DNA from: an uncultured Eubacteriales bacterium
GTDB taxonomy: Bacteria > Bacillota > Clostridia > Lachnospirales > CAG-274
DNA: 15,403 bases
NCBI GenBank assembly: GCA_902496345.1
Contig: CABVAP010000046.1
Location: forward strand, 1 to 15,403
Direction: 5' to 3'
In this document: positions 5,325 to 13,503 of the stretch, piece after piece
Layout: every line of letters begins with the position of its first letter
How positions within the stretch are numbered: the first letter of the stretch is position 1
Position numbers and translations under genes: made by a program
The notes under the pieces: model-generated
Database searches by the model: none
What the model saw: only the letters and a program-made list of their open reading frames with translations
Told to the model about the DNA's origin: nothing

Positions 5325-7664
5325 TTAAATAAATCTGTTTAATACCTCAAGTAATTTAGGGATATTTATAGGCTTTGAAATATATTCGTTCATTCCGTAT
5401 TCTTTAACTTTCTTTATATCCGATGTGAAAATATCAGCCGTTATCGCTATTATAGGAATTTCTTTCAAATCTTTTCTTTCGGAACTTCTGATTACTTTTG
5501 TCGTTTCATAACCGTCCATAATTGGCATTTGAATATCCATAAATATTAAGTCATAATAACCCTCTGGGTTACTTAAAACTTTTTCTACAGCATTTTTGCC
5601 ATTTAATGCTTTTTCTGACTGCATACCTATAGATAAAAGAATATCCTCAAGAATTTCCATATTAAATATGTTATCTTCAACTATTAAAACTTTTTTATTC
5701 TTGTAGTTTTCGGATACTTTTCTTTTGTTATCCTCAACTATATAACTAATTTTATTTCTAAGAGCAAAAACCTCATCTAACATCTTTATAATTTTAGATT
5801 TCAATATCGGTTCTGTAATAAATTTATTTATCTTTTTGCTTAATTTCTGTTGGTCACAATCTTTTAGCTTATCATCAACTATCGCTATTATCGGAATAAA
5901 ACTTCCAATTTCTTTTCTTAATCGATTAATTAATTGTAAATCGCTTTCTTTATTAACATCAAAATCCAAAATAATAGCCGAATAATCATCTTTTTTGTTG
6001 TGTGCATTAATTGCCTTATCAAAAACTTCATTTTCATTAAACGCTATATCTGTTTTTATTTTACTTTCAGTAAGTATTGCACTTAATGTATCTAAGTCGC
6101 CTTTATTCTTGTTTGAAATAAGAATTGATAAATCTTTAAATTTGTTGTAATTTATTTTATTAATTTTCGCCACTTTAAGATTTATGGAAACCGTAAAAGA
6201 AGAACCTTTCCCCTGCTCTGTTTTTATTCTTATTTCGCCTTTCATAAGTTCAGCAAGATGTTTCGCTATTGGCATACCAAGACCAGTACCCTCTGTATCC
6301 CCAAATCTAGAGCTTTTTTCTCGTGCAAACGGTTCAAAAATATGATTTACAAATTCTTTATCCATTCCTATACCCGTGTCGGTAAATGTAATTTCATAAT
6401 TTATATAACCGTCCAGATAAGAAGACTTTTGTTTTGCTCTAATAAAAATATAGCCTCCATTAGGTGTATATTTTATTGCATTTCCAAGTATATTTACAAA
6501 AATTTGCTGTAATCTAACAGAGTCGCCTATTACCATTTCGTTGAAATCATCAGCAATTTGTATGTCTAGATGTAAATTCTTAATTTTTATATTTGAGTGA
6601 AACATATCAGCTAACTTCTCTATAATTTCAACAAGGTTTATTTTTTCTTCATTAAGAATTATTTCCCCTTGCTCAAATTTTGACATATCAAGAACTTCAT
6701 TTACAAGATTCAAAAGATGATTTCCGGAAATACTTATCTTTTCAAGACAATCTTTAATTTTTGCTGGGTTATCTATATTTATATCTGCTATAGCCGTCAT
6801 ACCCAAAATCGCATTTAAAGGCGTTCTTATATCGTGTGACATATTAGCGAGAAAGTCATTTTTCACATTGTTAGCTATTTCTGCTTTTTGTAGTGATTCA
6901 TCAAGAAGTTGTTTTTGTTGTTCCTGTGATTTAACGATACTATCGATACTTCTTATAGCCATAATTGCAGTAATAGGAACGCCATTTTTTCTTTCACCGA
7001 TAGTGAAACTTGTCAAACACCATTCATAATTTGTATCAAGTATGCTATCGTCATATACATCAATTTTTCTTTTATACTTATATTCAATATAATCCTGTTT
7101 TGTCAAAGATTTTTGTATATTTTCTATTGACAAAAATTCTTGTATATTTTCTTTATTATAATTATGTATATAGCCAGATAAAATCTTTGATGTTATAGCC
7201 TGTGTGTAGTCACCTCTATTAGCATTGTCATTTTTATCTGGATAAATCATTTGATAATAATTGTCATCAAGACGTATAAAATGCAACTCTTTGTAGGCAT
7301 ACAATGTACTTCTTATAGCACGCTCAAATAACAAAAAATCGGTCCTATCACGCAAAAGACAGCTAATACTATCATCTGGAAGTTTATAGACAGTAATCCC
7401 AAAATATTTTTTTAAAAATGAAATATATATATCGCCATTAATATAATTCTTAGTTTCATTTAGGTTACTTAAATCGCTAAATCTTTCAATAATCATATCG
7501 TATATTATTTGACTTATTTTAGTTTTGTCTATATATCCAAAGATTTCTTCAAACATTACATTTCGATATATTATATTATAACTAGAATTATATTTTTTTA
7601 ATATACACATACCAAATGGCATATTATCGTAGTATCTTTCAAAATTATTATCTATATTGTCCAT
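5325..7664 (-). CDS. Soluble hybrid sensor histidine kinase, PAS-like sensors and two receivers
   Basis: Cytoplasmic hybrid kinase of 779 aa with no membrane helix. Order: two PAS-like sensory regions (about 10-115 and 125-245, inferred from pattern), a short coiled coil, HisKA with phosphoacceptor H277 in NMSHDIRTPLN, and HATPase with N-box N391/N395, DTGIGM at 429 and GTGLGM at 459. A degenerate receiver follows (about 510-632) and then an intact C-terminal receiver with E663-D664, phosphoacceptor D710 in FMDIQMP, T742 and K764. The first receiver keeps D567 but has S-N-K in place of the acidic pair and E618 where the conserved Lys should be. I chose ATG 7664 because AAGGGG (7677-7672) precedes it by 7 nt; the in-frame GTG at 7685 would overlap that site. 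It starts 56 nt after the SLH gene stop with no terminator between, so it is probably in that operon. A lone TATAAT (7714-7709) without a good -35 might add transcription. No output domain or phosphotransfer partner is encoded nearby. Confidence 0.88.
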   Translation of the reverse strand: MDNIDNNFERYYDNMPFGMCILKKYNSSYNIIYRNVMFEEIFGYIDKTKISQIIYDMIIERFSDLSNLNETKNYINGDIYISFLKKYFGITVYKLPDDSISCLLRDRTDFLLFERAIRSTLYAYKELHFIRLDDNYYQMIYPDKNDNANRGDYTQAITSKILSGYIHNYNKENIQEFLSIENIQKSLTKQDYIEYKYKRKIDVYDDSILDTNYEWCLTSFTIGERKNGVPITAIMAIRSIDSIVKSQEQQKQLLDESLQKAEIANNVKNDFLANMSHDIRTPLNAILGMTAIADINIDNPAKIKDCLEKISISGNHLLNLVNEVLDMSKFEQGEIILNEEKINLVEIIEKLADMFHSNIKIKNLHLDIQIADDFNEMVIGDSVRLQQIFVNILGNAIKYTPNGGYIFIRAKQKSSYLDGYINYEITFTDTGIGMDKEFVNHIFEPFAREKSSRFGDTEGTGLGMPIAKHLAELMKGEIRIKTEQGKGSSFTVSINLKVAKINKINYNKFKDLSILISNKNKGDLDTLSAILTESKIKTDIAFNENEVFDKAINAHNKKDDYSAIILDFDVNKESDLQLINRLRKEIGSFIPIIAIVDDKLKDCDQQKLSKKINKFITEPILKSKIIKMLDEVFALRNKISYIVEDNKRKVSENYKNKKVLIVEDNIFNMEILEDILLSIGMQSEKALNGKNAVEKVLSNPEGYYDLIFMDIQMPIMDGYETTKVIRSSERKDLKEIPIIAITADIFTSDIKKVKEYGMNEYISKPINIPKLLEVLNRFI

Positions 7665-7720
7665 AAAAAAACCCCTTAAAATCACATACCTAAACCAACA
7701 ACACCCATATTATATAAATA

Positions 7721-10700
7721 TTAGAAATTAATCTTATATTGTATAATCTTCTTCAATAGCGTAGCTGTGTCTGCCCTTGAGCAAAATGTTTTTGCCTCAA
7801 ATCTTCCATAGCCCAAATCTCCCATAATATCAGCACTACTTAATTTGTTTACACTATCAATTGCCCAACTACTTATATTTTCGCTATCAGAATATGAATT
7901 TCCACCAGATGACAATTCCAATCCCATTTTTTCAATATATGAAGAAATAACAACAGCTGCCTGTTCTCTTGTTACGTTCAAGTTTATACCAAACTCTGTG
8001 TCACTTTTTCCCTGTATCAATCCCTTATTGTATGCCCAGATAACTGCATTATGATATGCACTATCTGTCGGAACATCTGAAAACTCTATTTCTGACTCAC
8101 ATTCAGGTTTTCCAGATAAATTGTATAAGGCAAGTATAAAATCACCTCTTGTTACGTTACTATCCGGATTAAATCCACCACCTTGACCGTTCATAAGTCC
8201 AAATGAAAGTATAAAGTTAATATCATCACTGTCCCAGTGATTTGTAACATCTGAAAAAGTACTGTCACCACCAACAATCAAAGGGAAGTCTCTATCGGTT
8301 AATATACTTATTTGATTTCCACTTATATTAAAATTGTCAACGTTTATAAAACAGCCATATTCGTTAAGCTGATATACTTTCTTTGCCCCAAATTCAGAAG
8401 TTGGATAAGTTGCTGTTGCTGCAACTGTATTATCATCTGGATAAGTTACCTTTCCATATATATCAACAAGTAAATTATCAGTTATTCTTTTTATAGGTTC
8501 TGATGAGCCGTTATCATCATATTCCTCATATTCTTCTGAACTAGTTTCCGATGTTGACTCTGAACTACCTTCCGTATTTTCTAAATCGCCCTCAGAAGTT
8601 ATTTCTATGTTTTCTTGTTCTTTATTTTTATTCTTTGAATTTAAGAACCTTTTCAAAACATTACTGCTTTTATTTTCTGACGAATTTTCCTCTGCTTCTG
8701 AACCGGAAAATAACTCTTCTGTTGTAGTTTCCGAATCACTTTCAGTTTCGGAAGAACTATCGGTTTCAGCCTCTGTGTATACTATAGATATGCCCTTGCT
8801 GTATTTTTTTTCTTTTGGAGAGGATACGGTTTCTTTGTACGGTGTATCTTCCTCCAAAGCTACAACACATTTTTTACTTGCTGAAGAATATCCGTCTATA
8901 CTTTTTGCAATAACATAATATTCACCCTTGTCATCTTCAGATATATCACTTTTTACATAAATACTTGAAATAGCATCAGTGATAGGCTCACCGTCTTTAT
9001 ACCATTGATAAAGAAGTGGTTTTCCGTCATTTGAAACAGCGTCAGTTTTCAAAATAAGAGTATCGCCCTTTTGTATAGCTGTTTTTTCTGGAAGATTATC
9101 TATAAATTCAATTTTATTTTCATCGTCAACTGAAACAGAAACTTCAAATTCCACATTAGAATAATTATTATCAGCCGAAACAAATTCAGCATTATAAACA
9201 TTAGATTTTTCAACAATTACATTGTCATCTTTCCATTTAAATGTACCATCTATATTTGTATTCAATCCATCTACTTTTCCACCAAAAAATTTGCTTGCAG
9301 ATAATGTTTTACCAATAACAACATTACTAGCAAAAGGCATTTCAGAAATTATAGGAGTTGCTTTTTCAATTGTAAATTCAAAATTCTTTTCAAAATATTT
9401 ATGTTCATCATCGTTTACAATTACTTTTGCAACATAAGTTCCAGCATTAACAGGGCTTTTATCAAGTTTTTTGCCATTTTGATAATAAACCACATTGTAT
9501 TTTGCTGTTGTTTCAACGTCAATATTTTGTTCATTTGAATTAAAAGTTTTTGTAAGTCCAGACACTTTTAACTCATCATATTTATTTTCGTTTAAAACTG
9601 TTGTTTTAAACTCCATAACATCTGAAAATTGAGTTTCCCCATTGCATATTGAAAAAACTCTGCACTTATAAATTTTCTGAGGCTCAAGACCTTTTTTAGA
9701 AAACTCATAGTATTCACCATTTGAATCTTTATGAAATTTTGCAATATCATTTTTCGATACCGTATCATCAAGTACCCAGCCATTTTCAAGACATTGTATA
9801 CCAAGTTGAAAATCATCAGAATATTTTAATTCTTTTGGAATTTTAACTTTGAATGTCACATCAATAGTGTCATCACTATTAATATTTTGGCTAAGCTCAA
9901 CATCAACTCTGTTTATCTCTGATATTTCCTCAGCAATATAATTCCCCTGTCCATTTTCCTCTATGGCAGAAATATAAGCAGAATTTTTATTTTTTATAAC
10001 TACATTGCTGTCCCTGTTCGGAAGAAATAAATATAATTTTCCGTTTATATCTGTCCTTGTCACAAAGGCATCGCCATTCATATTTACTTCAACTGTTTCA
10101 GAGGAATTTATTCCGTTTACTTTGACAACATTCAATTTTAACTGTTCATCTTTGTATTCGCTATATTTTACATTTGAATCTGTATCGACATTTACAGAAC
10201 CACCACTTACATAAAAGCTTGAAAAGTTATTACATTTTTTCGTTGCTGTAACAACGCCACCTAAAACAGCCACTCTACCATTTAATTCTTGAGTTGTAAG
10301 AGTTCCTGTTTTACCGTTTATTGTAAGGCTTCCCTTGTTAGTTATATTTTTAATTGTATTTATCGAATTATCAATAATTTTAAAATTTATTTTAGCATTA
10401 TCTGAAATAGTCAAGCCACTATCAGAAGAAAGAGAAACGTTATTTAAAACAATATCAGCGTTTATATTTTCAGATATTGAAATCTTATTTTTGTCAGAAG
10501 TTCCGACAAGCATTATTTTAACTTGATTATTTACAAACTTTTCTTCCCCATTTTGTTCAACGATAATGCTATTATCTATACTACTATCTTTAATTACTAT
10601 ATCACCTTTAGAAATATTAAAGTCCATATACTGAACTTTTGTCGTACCTATTGAAACAGCACCACCAGATGTATTTACATCAGAAACATTTTCAAAGTTA

Positions 10701-11077
10701 GACATTGAAAAATCTTCTTTTTCATCAGGACTCTTAAAATTCAACTTAAATTCAGCTGTTTTATTATCTAATGCACTTGAAGAAATAACATCATCAGAGG
10801 TTTTATCGTAAACCTTTTCTGTTATTATTTTACCTGCATTTATTTTATTTGTCTTTTCTATAGGTGTTATTTTTAATTCTGTATTTTCACCTTCTAAATC
10901 ATTTTTATCAACATCAGAATTATTTATTTTATCATTATTTAAGTAAGTTTCAGTATCGTTGTTATTAGGCAAATTTTTACCAGATGAAAAATCTGTTTCG
11001 GCTGAAATCATTTTTGTAGATGATACAGCTGACATAGTAAAAACAACAACCATTCCAACATTAATATTTTTTTTCAT
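7721..11077 (-). CDS. Secreted multidomain S-layer-homology (SLH) surface protein
   Basis: Exported cell-surface protein of 1118 aa. A signal peptide (about 1-26) has a KK start, a hydrophobic core and probable cleavage after ISA. Residues 27-130 are a polar, low-complexity linker. Residues 135-300 are short beta-strand turns with SGGSV-like motifs, resembling right-handed beta-helix or Cthe_2159-type surface domains. Then come a fibronectin-III-like segment (390-495), two MBG-like segments (496-650; note NAGTYVAKV) and an Ig-like segment (655-742; YQWYKDGEPI and DKGEYYVIAKS). A Ser/Glu/Thr-rich stalk (about 768-860) precedes a small beta domain and three SLH modules (about 940-990, 998-1050, 1060-1112) that should bind pyruvylated wall polymer. 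The start has GGGGAGGA 5 nt upstream. The SLH calls are secure; the internal domain names are pattern-based. Its ligand is unknown: adhesion, glycan binding and S-layer structure are all possible. The hybrid kinase follows in the same orientation. Confidence 0.9.
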   Translation of the reverse strand: MKKNINVGMVVVFTMSAVSSTKMISAETDFSSGKNLPNNNDTETYLNNDKINNSDVDKNDLEGENTELKITPIEKTNKINAGKIITEKVYDKTSDDVISSSALDNKTAEFKLNFKSPDEKEDFSMSNFENVSDVNTSGGAVSIGTTKVQYMDFNISKGDIVIKDSSIDNSIIVEQNGEEKFVNNQVKIMLVGTSDKNKISISENINADIVLNNVSLSSDSGLTISDNAKINFKIIDNSINTIKNITNKGSLTINGKTGTLTTQELNGRVAVLGGVVTATKKCNNFSSFYVSGGSVNVDTDSNVKYSEYKDEQLKLNVVKVNGINSSETVEVNMNGDAFVTRTDINGKLYLFLPNRDSNVVIKNKNSAYISAIEENGQGNYIAEEISEINRVDVELSQNINSDDTIDVTFKVKIPKELKYSDDFQLGIQCLENGWVLDDTVSKNDIAKFHKDSNGEYYEFSKKGLEPQKIYKCRVFSICNGETQFSDVMEFKTTVLNENKYDELKVSGLTKTFNSNEQNIDVETTAKYNVVYYQNGKKLDKSPVNAGTYVAKVIVNDDEHKYFEKNFEFTIEKATPIISEMPFASNVVIGKTLSASKFFGGKVDGLNTNIDGTFKWKDDNVIVEKSNVYNAEFVSADNNYSNVEFEVSVSVDDENKIEFIDNLPEKTAIQKGDTLILKTDAVSNDGKPLLYQWYKDGEPITDAISSIYVKSDISEDDKGEYYVIAKSIDGYSSASKKCVVALEEDTPYKETVSSPKEKKYSKGISIVYTEAETDSSSETESDSETTTEELFSGSEAEENSSENKSSNVLKRFLNSKNKNKEQENIEITSEGDLENTEGSSESTSETSSEEYEEYDDNGSSEPIKRITDNLLVDIYGKVTYPDDNTVAATATYPTSEFGAKKVYQLNEYGCFINVDNFNISGNQISILTDRDFPLIVGGDSTFSDVTNHWDSDDINFILSFGLMNGQGGGFNPDSNVTRGDFILALYNLSGKPECESEIEFSDVPTDSAYHNAVIWAYNKGLIQGKSDTEFGINLNVTREQAAVVISSYIEKMGLELSSGGNSYSDSENISSWAIDSVNKLSSADIMGDLGYGRFEAKTFCSRADTATLLKKIIQYKINF

Positions 11078-11142
11078 AAAAATCCTCCCCGAAACTAATC
11101 ATAAATAGAATTTATTTTAAAGTAAAATCTTTAAAAATTTAG

Positions 11143-11172
11143 CTAATACGACCTTGTTCATAACTAAGTCAA
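11143..11172 (-). promoter_or_regulatory. Candidate promoter of the SLH gene
   Basis: On the minus strand TTGACT (11172-11167) and TATTAG (11148-11143) are separated by 18 bp, leaving a leader of about 60 nt before the ATG at 11077. The -35 is good and the -10 is weak. No other clear minus-strand promoter is seen in the divergent 231-bp intergenic region. Confidence 0.4.
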
Positions 11173-11248
11173 TTTTAACATATTTGAGTATAATTTACAA
11201 TATTCAAAATTAATAATTTTAGAATTATATATAAAATTTATTTGGGTA

Positions 11249-11277
11249 TTTACATTATGACCATTGTTTGTTATAAT
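11249..11277 (+). promoter_or_regulatory. Strong promoter of the zinc-ribbon membrane gene
   Basis: TTTACA (11249-11254) and consensus TATAAT (11272-11277) are 17 bp apart. Transcription would begin near 11284, after the longest-frame ATG at 11264. That excludes the upstream ATG and supports translation from ATG 11309 with GGAGG at 11297-11301. Confidence 0.75.
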
Positions 11278-11308
11278 AAGTGGTAGTAATTTTTATGGAG
11301 GTTTTGTT

Positions 11309-12517
11309 ATGATTTGTAAAAAATGTGGAATGGAAGTTTTGGACGGTCAGTTCTGTGAAGCCTGTGGCGAACCTGTGGCTGACTCTGAAACTACTGAAGT
11401 TGAAAATAAAACAGAAGATACTAAAGAAGAAACTAATGAGGTAAACGAAGTTGCTCCTACTGAAGAAGCGAATAATAATGACACTGATTTAAATAGTGGC
11501 GAAACATCTACAGATGAAATTTCTACAGATGAGATACCTACAGGTATAGACAATGTTGAGGTAAATGGTGAGGTAGCTTTTGACGTTAATGAATTTAATA
11601 GCCAGATTAAACAAACTAAAAAAATCTTACGTGGCGTATTTATTGGCGTTGTTGCTATTGTTGTGATTTGCTGTGCTATTGTGGCATATATGAGTTGGAG
11701 AAAAGGTTCACCTAGTGCTATTTTAGAAGATGCAAAATCAAGTCCAAAATTCCAACAATACATTACAAACAAAGGTTACGAAGTTGCTGGATATTACTAT
11801 GGCGATTTTATCAACAATGATGGTATCAACGAAGTACTTCTTCAGGTTAATGACACTTCTGAAGGAATAGCAAGAAAAATGCTTTATATAGTACAAAGAG
11901 ATGGCGATGATTTCTCAATTGGTAAGTTTGCAAGTATCTCTGGTGAATTTACTGATAGTATTGAAATTTTAAAAGGTTCAGATGATTCAAAAGACTTTAC
12001 TGTACATCTCAAATTTATAGAAGAATTGTCAAAAGATACTATTGACGCTATTAAAACTATGGTTAATATGCAAAGTGATGATGAAGTTATCGACTTTGTT
12101 AAAAAACAAGGCATTTTAGGTAGAGAAGAATATGACTACTATGCTGGTGACGCTTATAATGTTCAGGCTTATTCTGCAAATGACGCATTAGAAAATGGTT
12201 GTGATTTTGAATTTGTTTATTCTCCTGAAAAAGTTCTTGAAAAAACAAATTCTGGTGATAACGGTGAAGCTAAATATCAGTATATGACTGTTGACGCTTA
12301 TAAAGAAATGCAAGCATCTGGACAAGAAAAAGATTTTTCTATAACAGAAGATGAGTACAATAAATATGTTACAGATGAATTTACAAATGACAGAGTTGCT
12401 GTTCAGTTCAATGAATTAGATTCATCAGATTTTGCTAGTAACACAGATGTTGCTGAGCAAACAGATTTAAACTCAAATGCTGACGAAAATCAAGCTGTAT
12501 CTGAAAATGTACAATAA
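11309..12517 (+). CDS. Zinc-ribbon, single-pass membrane protein of unknown function
   Basis: Unrecognised 402-aa protein with a clear architecture. An N-terminal zinc ribbon has two CxxC knuckles (C3/C6 and C16/C19). An acidic Glu/Thr/Asn-rich linker (about 25-100) follows, then one transmembrane helix (about 109-128, GVFIGVVAIVVICCAIVAYM) flanked by KQTKK on the inner side. The exported domain of about 270 residues starts with GYYYGDFINNDGINEVLLQV. That segment resembles the acidic FG-GAP/EF-hand-like loop (D166, N169, D171, N174) found in Clostridia lipoproteins and zinc-ribbon membrane proteins. The tail is Asn/Asp/Glu-rich. The positive-inside rule puts the zinc ribbon in the cytoplasm. 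The start is ATG 11309, set by GGAGG 7 nt upstream and by the promoter position. The gene is monocistronic and divergent from the SLH gene. A role linking an envelope signal to the cytoplasm is possible but untested. Confidence 0.8.
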   Translation: MICKKCGMEVLDGQFCEACGEPVADSETTEVENKTEDTKEETNEVNEVAPTEEANNNDTDLNSGETSTDEISTDEIPTGIDNVEVNGEVAFDVNEFNSQIKQTKKILRGVFIGVVAIVVICCAIVAYMSWRKGSPSAILEDAKSSPKFQQYITNKGYEVAGYYYGDFINNDGINEVLLQVNDTSEGIARKMLYIVQRDGDDFSIGKFASISGEFTDSIEILKGSDDSKDFTVHLKFIEELSKDTIDAIKTMVNMQSDDEVIDFVKKQGILGREEYDYYAGDAYNVQAYSANDALENGCDFEFVYSPEKVLEKTNSGDNGEAKYQYMTVDAYKEMQASGQEKDFSITEDEYNKYVTDEFTNDRVAVQFNELDSSDFASNTDVAEQTDLNSNADENQAVSENVQ

Positions 12518-12538
12518 ATATTAATACTTTTTTCGAGA

Positions 12539-12566
12539 GGGTTGTCACTATGTGACAGCCTTTTCT
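12539..12566 (+). terminator. Terminator after the zinc-ribbon gene
   Basis: A 9-bp stem with one T-G wobble pairs 12540-12548 with 12552-12560 around a TAT loop and is followed by TTTTCT. The stem is strong and the T run is short, so some read-through into the proline operon is possible. Confidence 0.7.
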
Positions 12567-12589
12567 GGAATTAAGAATATATTTTGTTC

Positions 12590-12651
12590 AGGCTGTCTAT
12601 AAGACGGCCTTGCAAAAAATCGACAATAACGATAAAAATTAGCTTTGTCGA
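12590..12651 (+). promoter_or_regulatory. Structured leader upstream of proB
   Basis: Between the previous terminator and proB lie two hairpins. GGCTGTC (12591-12597) pairs with GACGGCC (12603-12609), and TCGACAA (12620-12626) pairs with TTGTCGA (12645-12651). The 5' arm of the first is also perfectly complementary to the 3' arm of the preceding terminator (12554-12561 with 12590-12597), so alternative foldings are possible. I see no T-box signature and no clean promoter; TTGCAA (12610-12615) with TAAAAA (12633-12638) is a weak candidate. Confidence 0.35.
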
Positions 12652-12688
12652 CACTCTGTATATTTTGTTTTAGTTTTGGGAGGTAGTT

Positions 12689-13489
12689 ATGGAAAATTTT
12701 AGAGAAAAGTTGAATGGTTACAAAAGAATTGTTGTTAAGGTCGGAACAACATCTCTTACTTATGACAATGGTAGAATGAATTTTAAAAAAATTGAAAACT
12801 TAGCTTGGGTTTTAACAGACCTTAAAAATAGTGGTAAAGAAGTCATTTTGGTTTCTTCTGGTGCTATTGCCGTTGGGGCAGATAGATTAGGACTTTCTGA
12901 AAGACCACGAGATATTGTCGGCAAACAGGCAGCCTCTGCTGTCGGTCAAACTGTTCTTATGCAAATTTATCAAAAATTCTTTATGGAATATAATCAAAAA
13001 ATAGCACAAATTCTTGTTACAAAAAATGTTTTTGATAAAGATGTTAAGTTAAGAAATGCAAGAAACACAATGGAGGAACTTCTTAAACTTGGTGTTATTC
13101 CAATCGTAAACGAAAACGATACTGTTGCAACAGAAGAACTTAACGAGTTTAGCGATAATGACACTTTATCAGCTTATGTTGCAAAAGCCATTAATAGCGA
13201 TTTACTTATCATTTTATCTGACATAGACGCTATGTATGACTGTGACCCTAATAAAAATCCTAATGCAAAAGTCATTTCAACTGTCTGTGGTGTTGATGAC
13301 AAAATTTACAGCATAGCAGGTGATTCTAACACATCTCTTGGAACAGGTGGAATGATTACAAAAGTCAAAGCTGCAAAATTAGTTAATGACGCTGGTATCG
13401 ATATGATTATTGCATCTGGTGAAAATCCAGAAATTATATTTGATATTATGAATGGAAAAGAAACAGGAACTTTATTTGTTGCACAATAA
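12689..13489 (+). CDS. proB: Glutamate 5-kinase, short form without PUA domain
   Basis: Catalyses ATP-dependent phosphorylation of L-glutamate to gamma-glutamyl phosphate (EC 2.7.2.11), the first committed step of proline synthesis, in the cytoplasm. The amino-acid-kinase fold is complete: KVGT (17-20), SSGAI (57-60), IPIVNENDTVAT (137-148), FSDNDTLSA (154-162) and GTGGMITK (218-225). At 266 aa it ends right after the kinase domain, whereas the Escherichia coli enzyme (367 aa) carries a C-terminal PUA domain. The short form is known in many Clostridia. GGGAGGT at 12678-12684 precedes the ATG. The next gene starts 14 nt after the stop, and proA follows, so this is the first gene of a three-gene proline operon. 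Feedback inhibition by proline is expected from the family but cannot be read here. Confidence 0.96.
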   Translation: MENFREKLNGYKRIVVKVGTTSLTYDNGRMNFKKIENLAWVLTDLKNSGKEVILVSSGAIAVGADRLGLSERPRDIVGKQAASAVGQTVLMQIYQKFFMEYNQKIAQILVTKNVFDKDVKLRNARNTMEELLKLGVIPIVNENDTVATEELNEFSDNDTLSAYVAKAINSDLLIILSDIDAMYDCDPNKNPNAKVISTVCGVDDKIYSIAGDSNTSLGTGGMITKVKAAKLVNDAGIDMIIASGENPEIIFDIMNGKETGTLFVAQ

Positions 13490-13503
13490 TTTTGGGTGAT
13501 TTT

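Noticed and set aside
7665..7685. Upstream GTG start of the hybrid kinase
   Set aside because: Starting there would place the AAGGGG ribosome site inside the coding region with no site before it; ATG 7664 has ideal spacing.
9592..9816. 74-codon minus-strand frame inside the SLH gene
   Set aside because: It overlaps the SLH reading frame on the same strand without its own ribosome site, so it is a shadow frame.
11264..11308. Upstream ATG of the zinc-ribbon gene
   Set aside because: It lies before the predicted transcription start near 11284 and lacks a ribosome site; ATG 11309 has GGAGG, and the protein then begins directly with the zinc ribbon.
12645..12651. Second Spo0A box (TTGTCGA) before proB
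   Set aside because: The core reads TGTCGAC, one base off consensus, and it is better explained as one arm of a hairpin with 12620-12626.
12567..12688. T-box riboswitch controlling proline synthesis
   Set aside because: The leader is too short, and the conserved T-box antiterminator sequence and specifier-loop architecture are absent.
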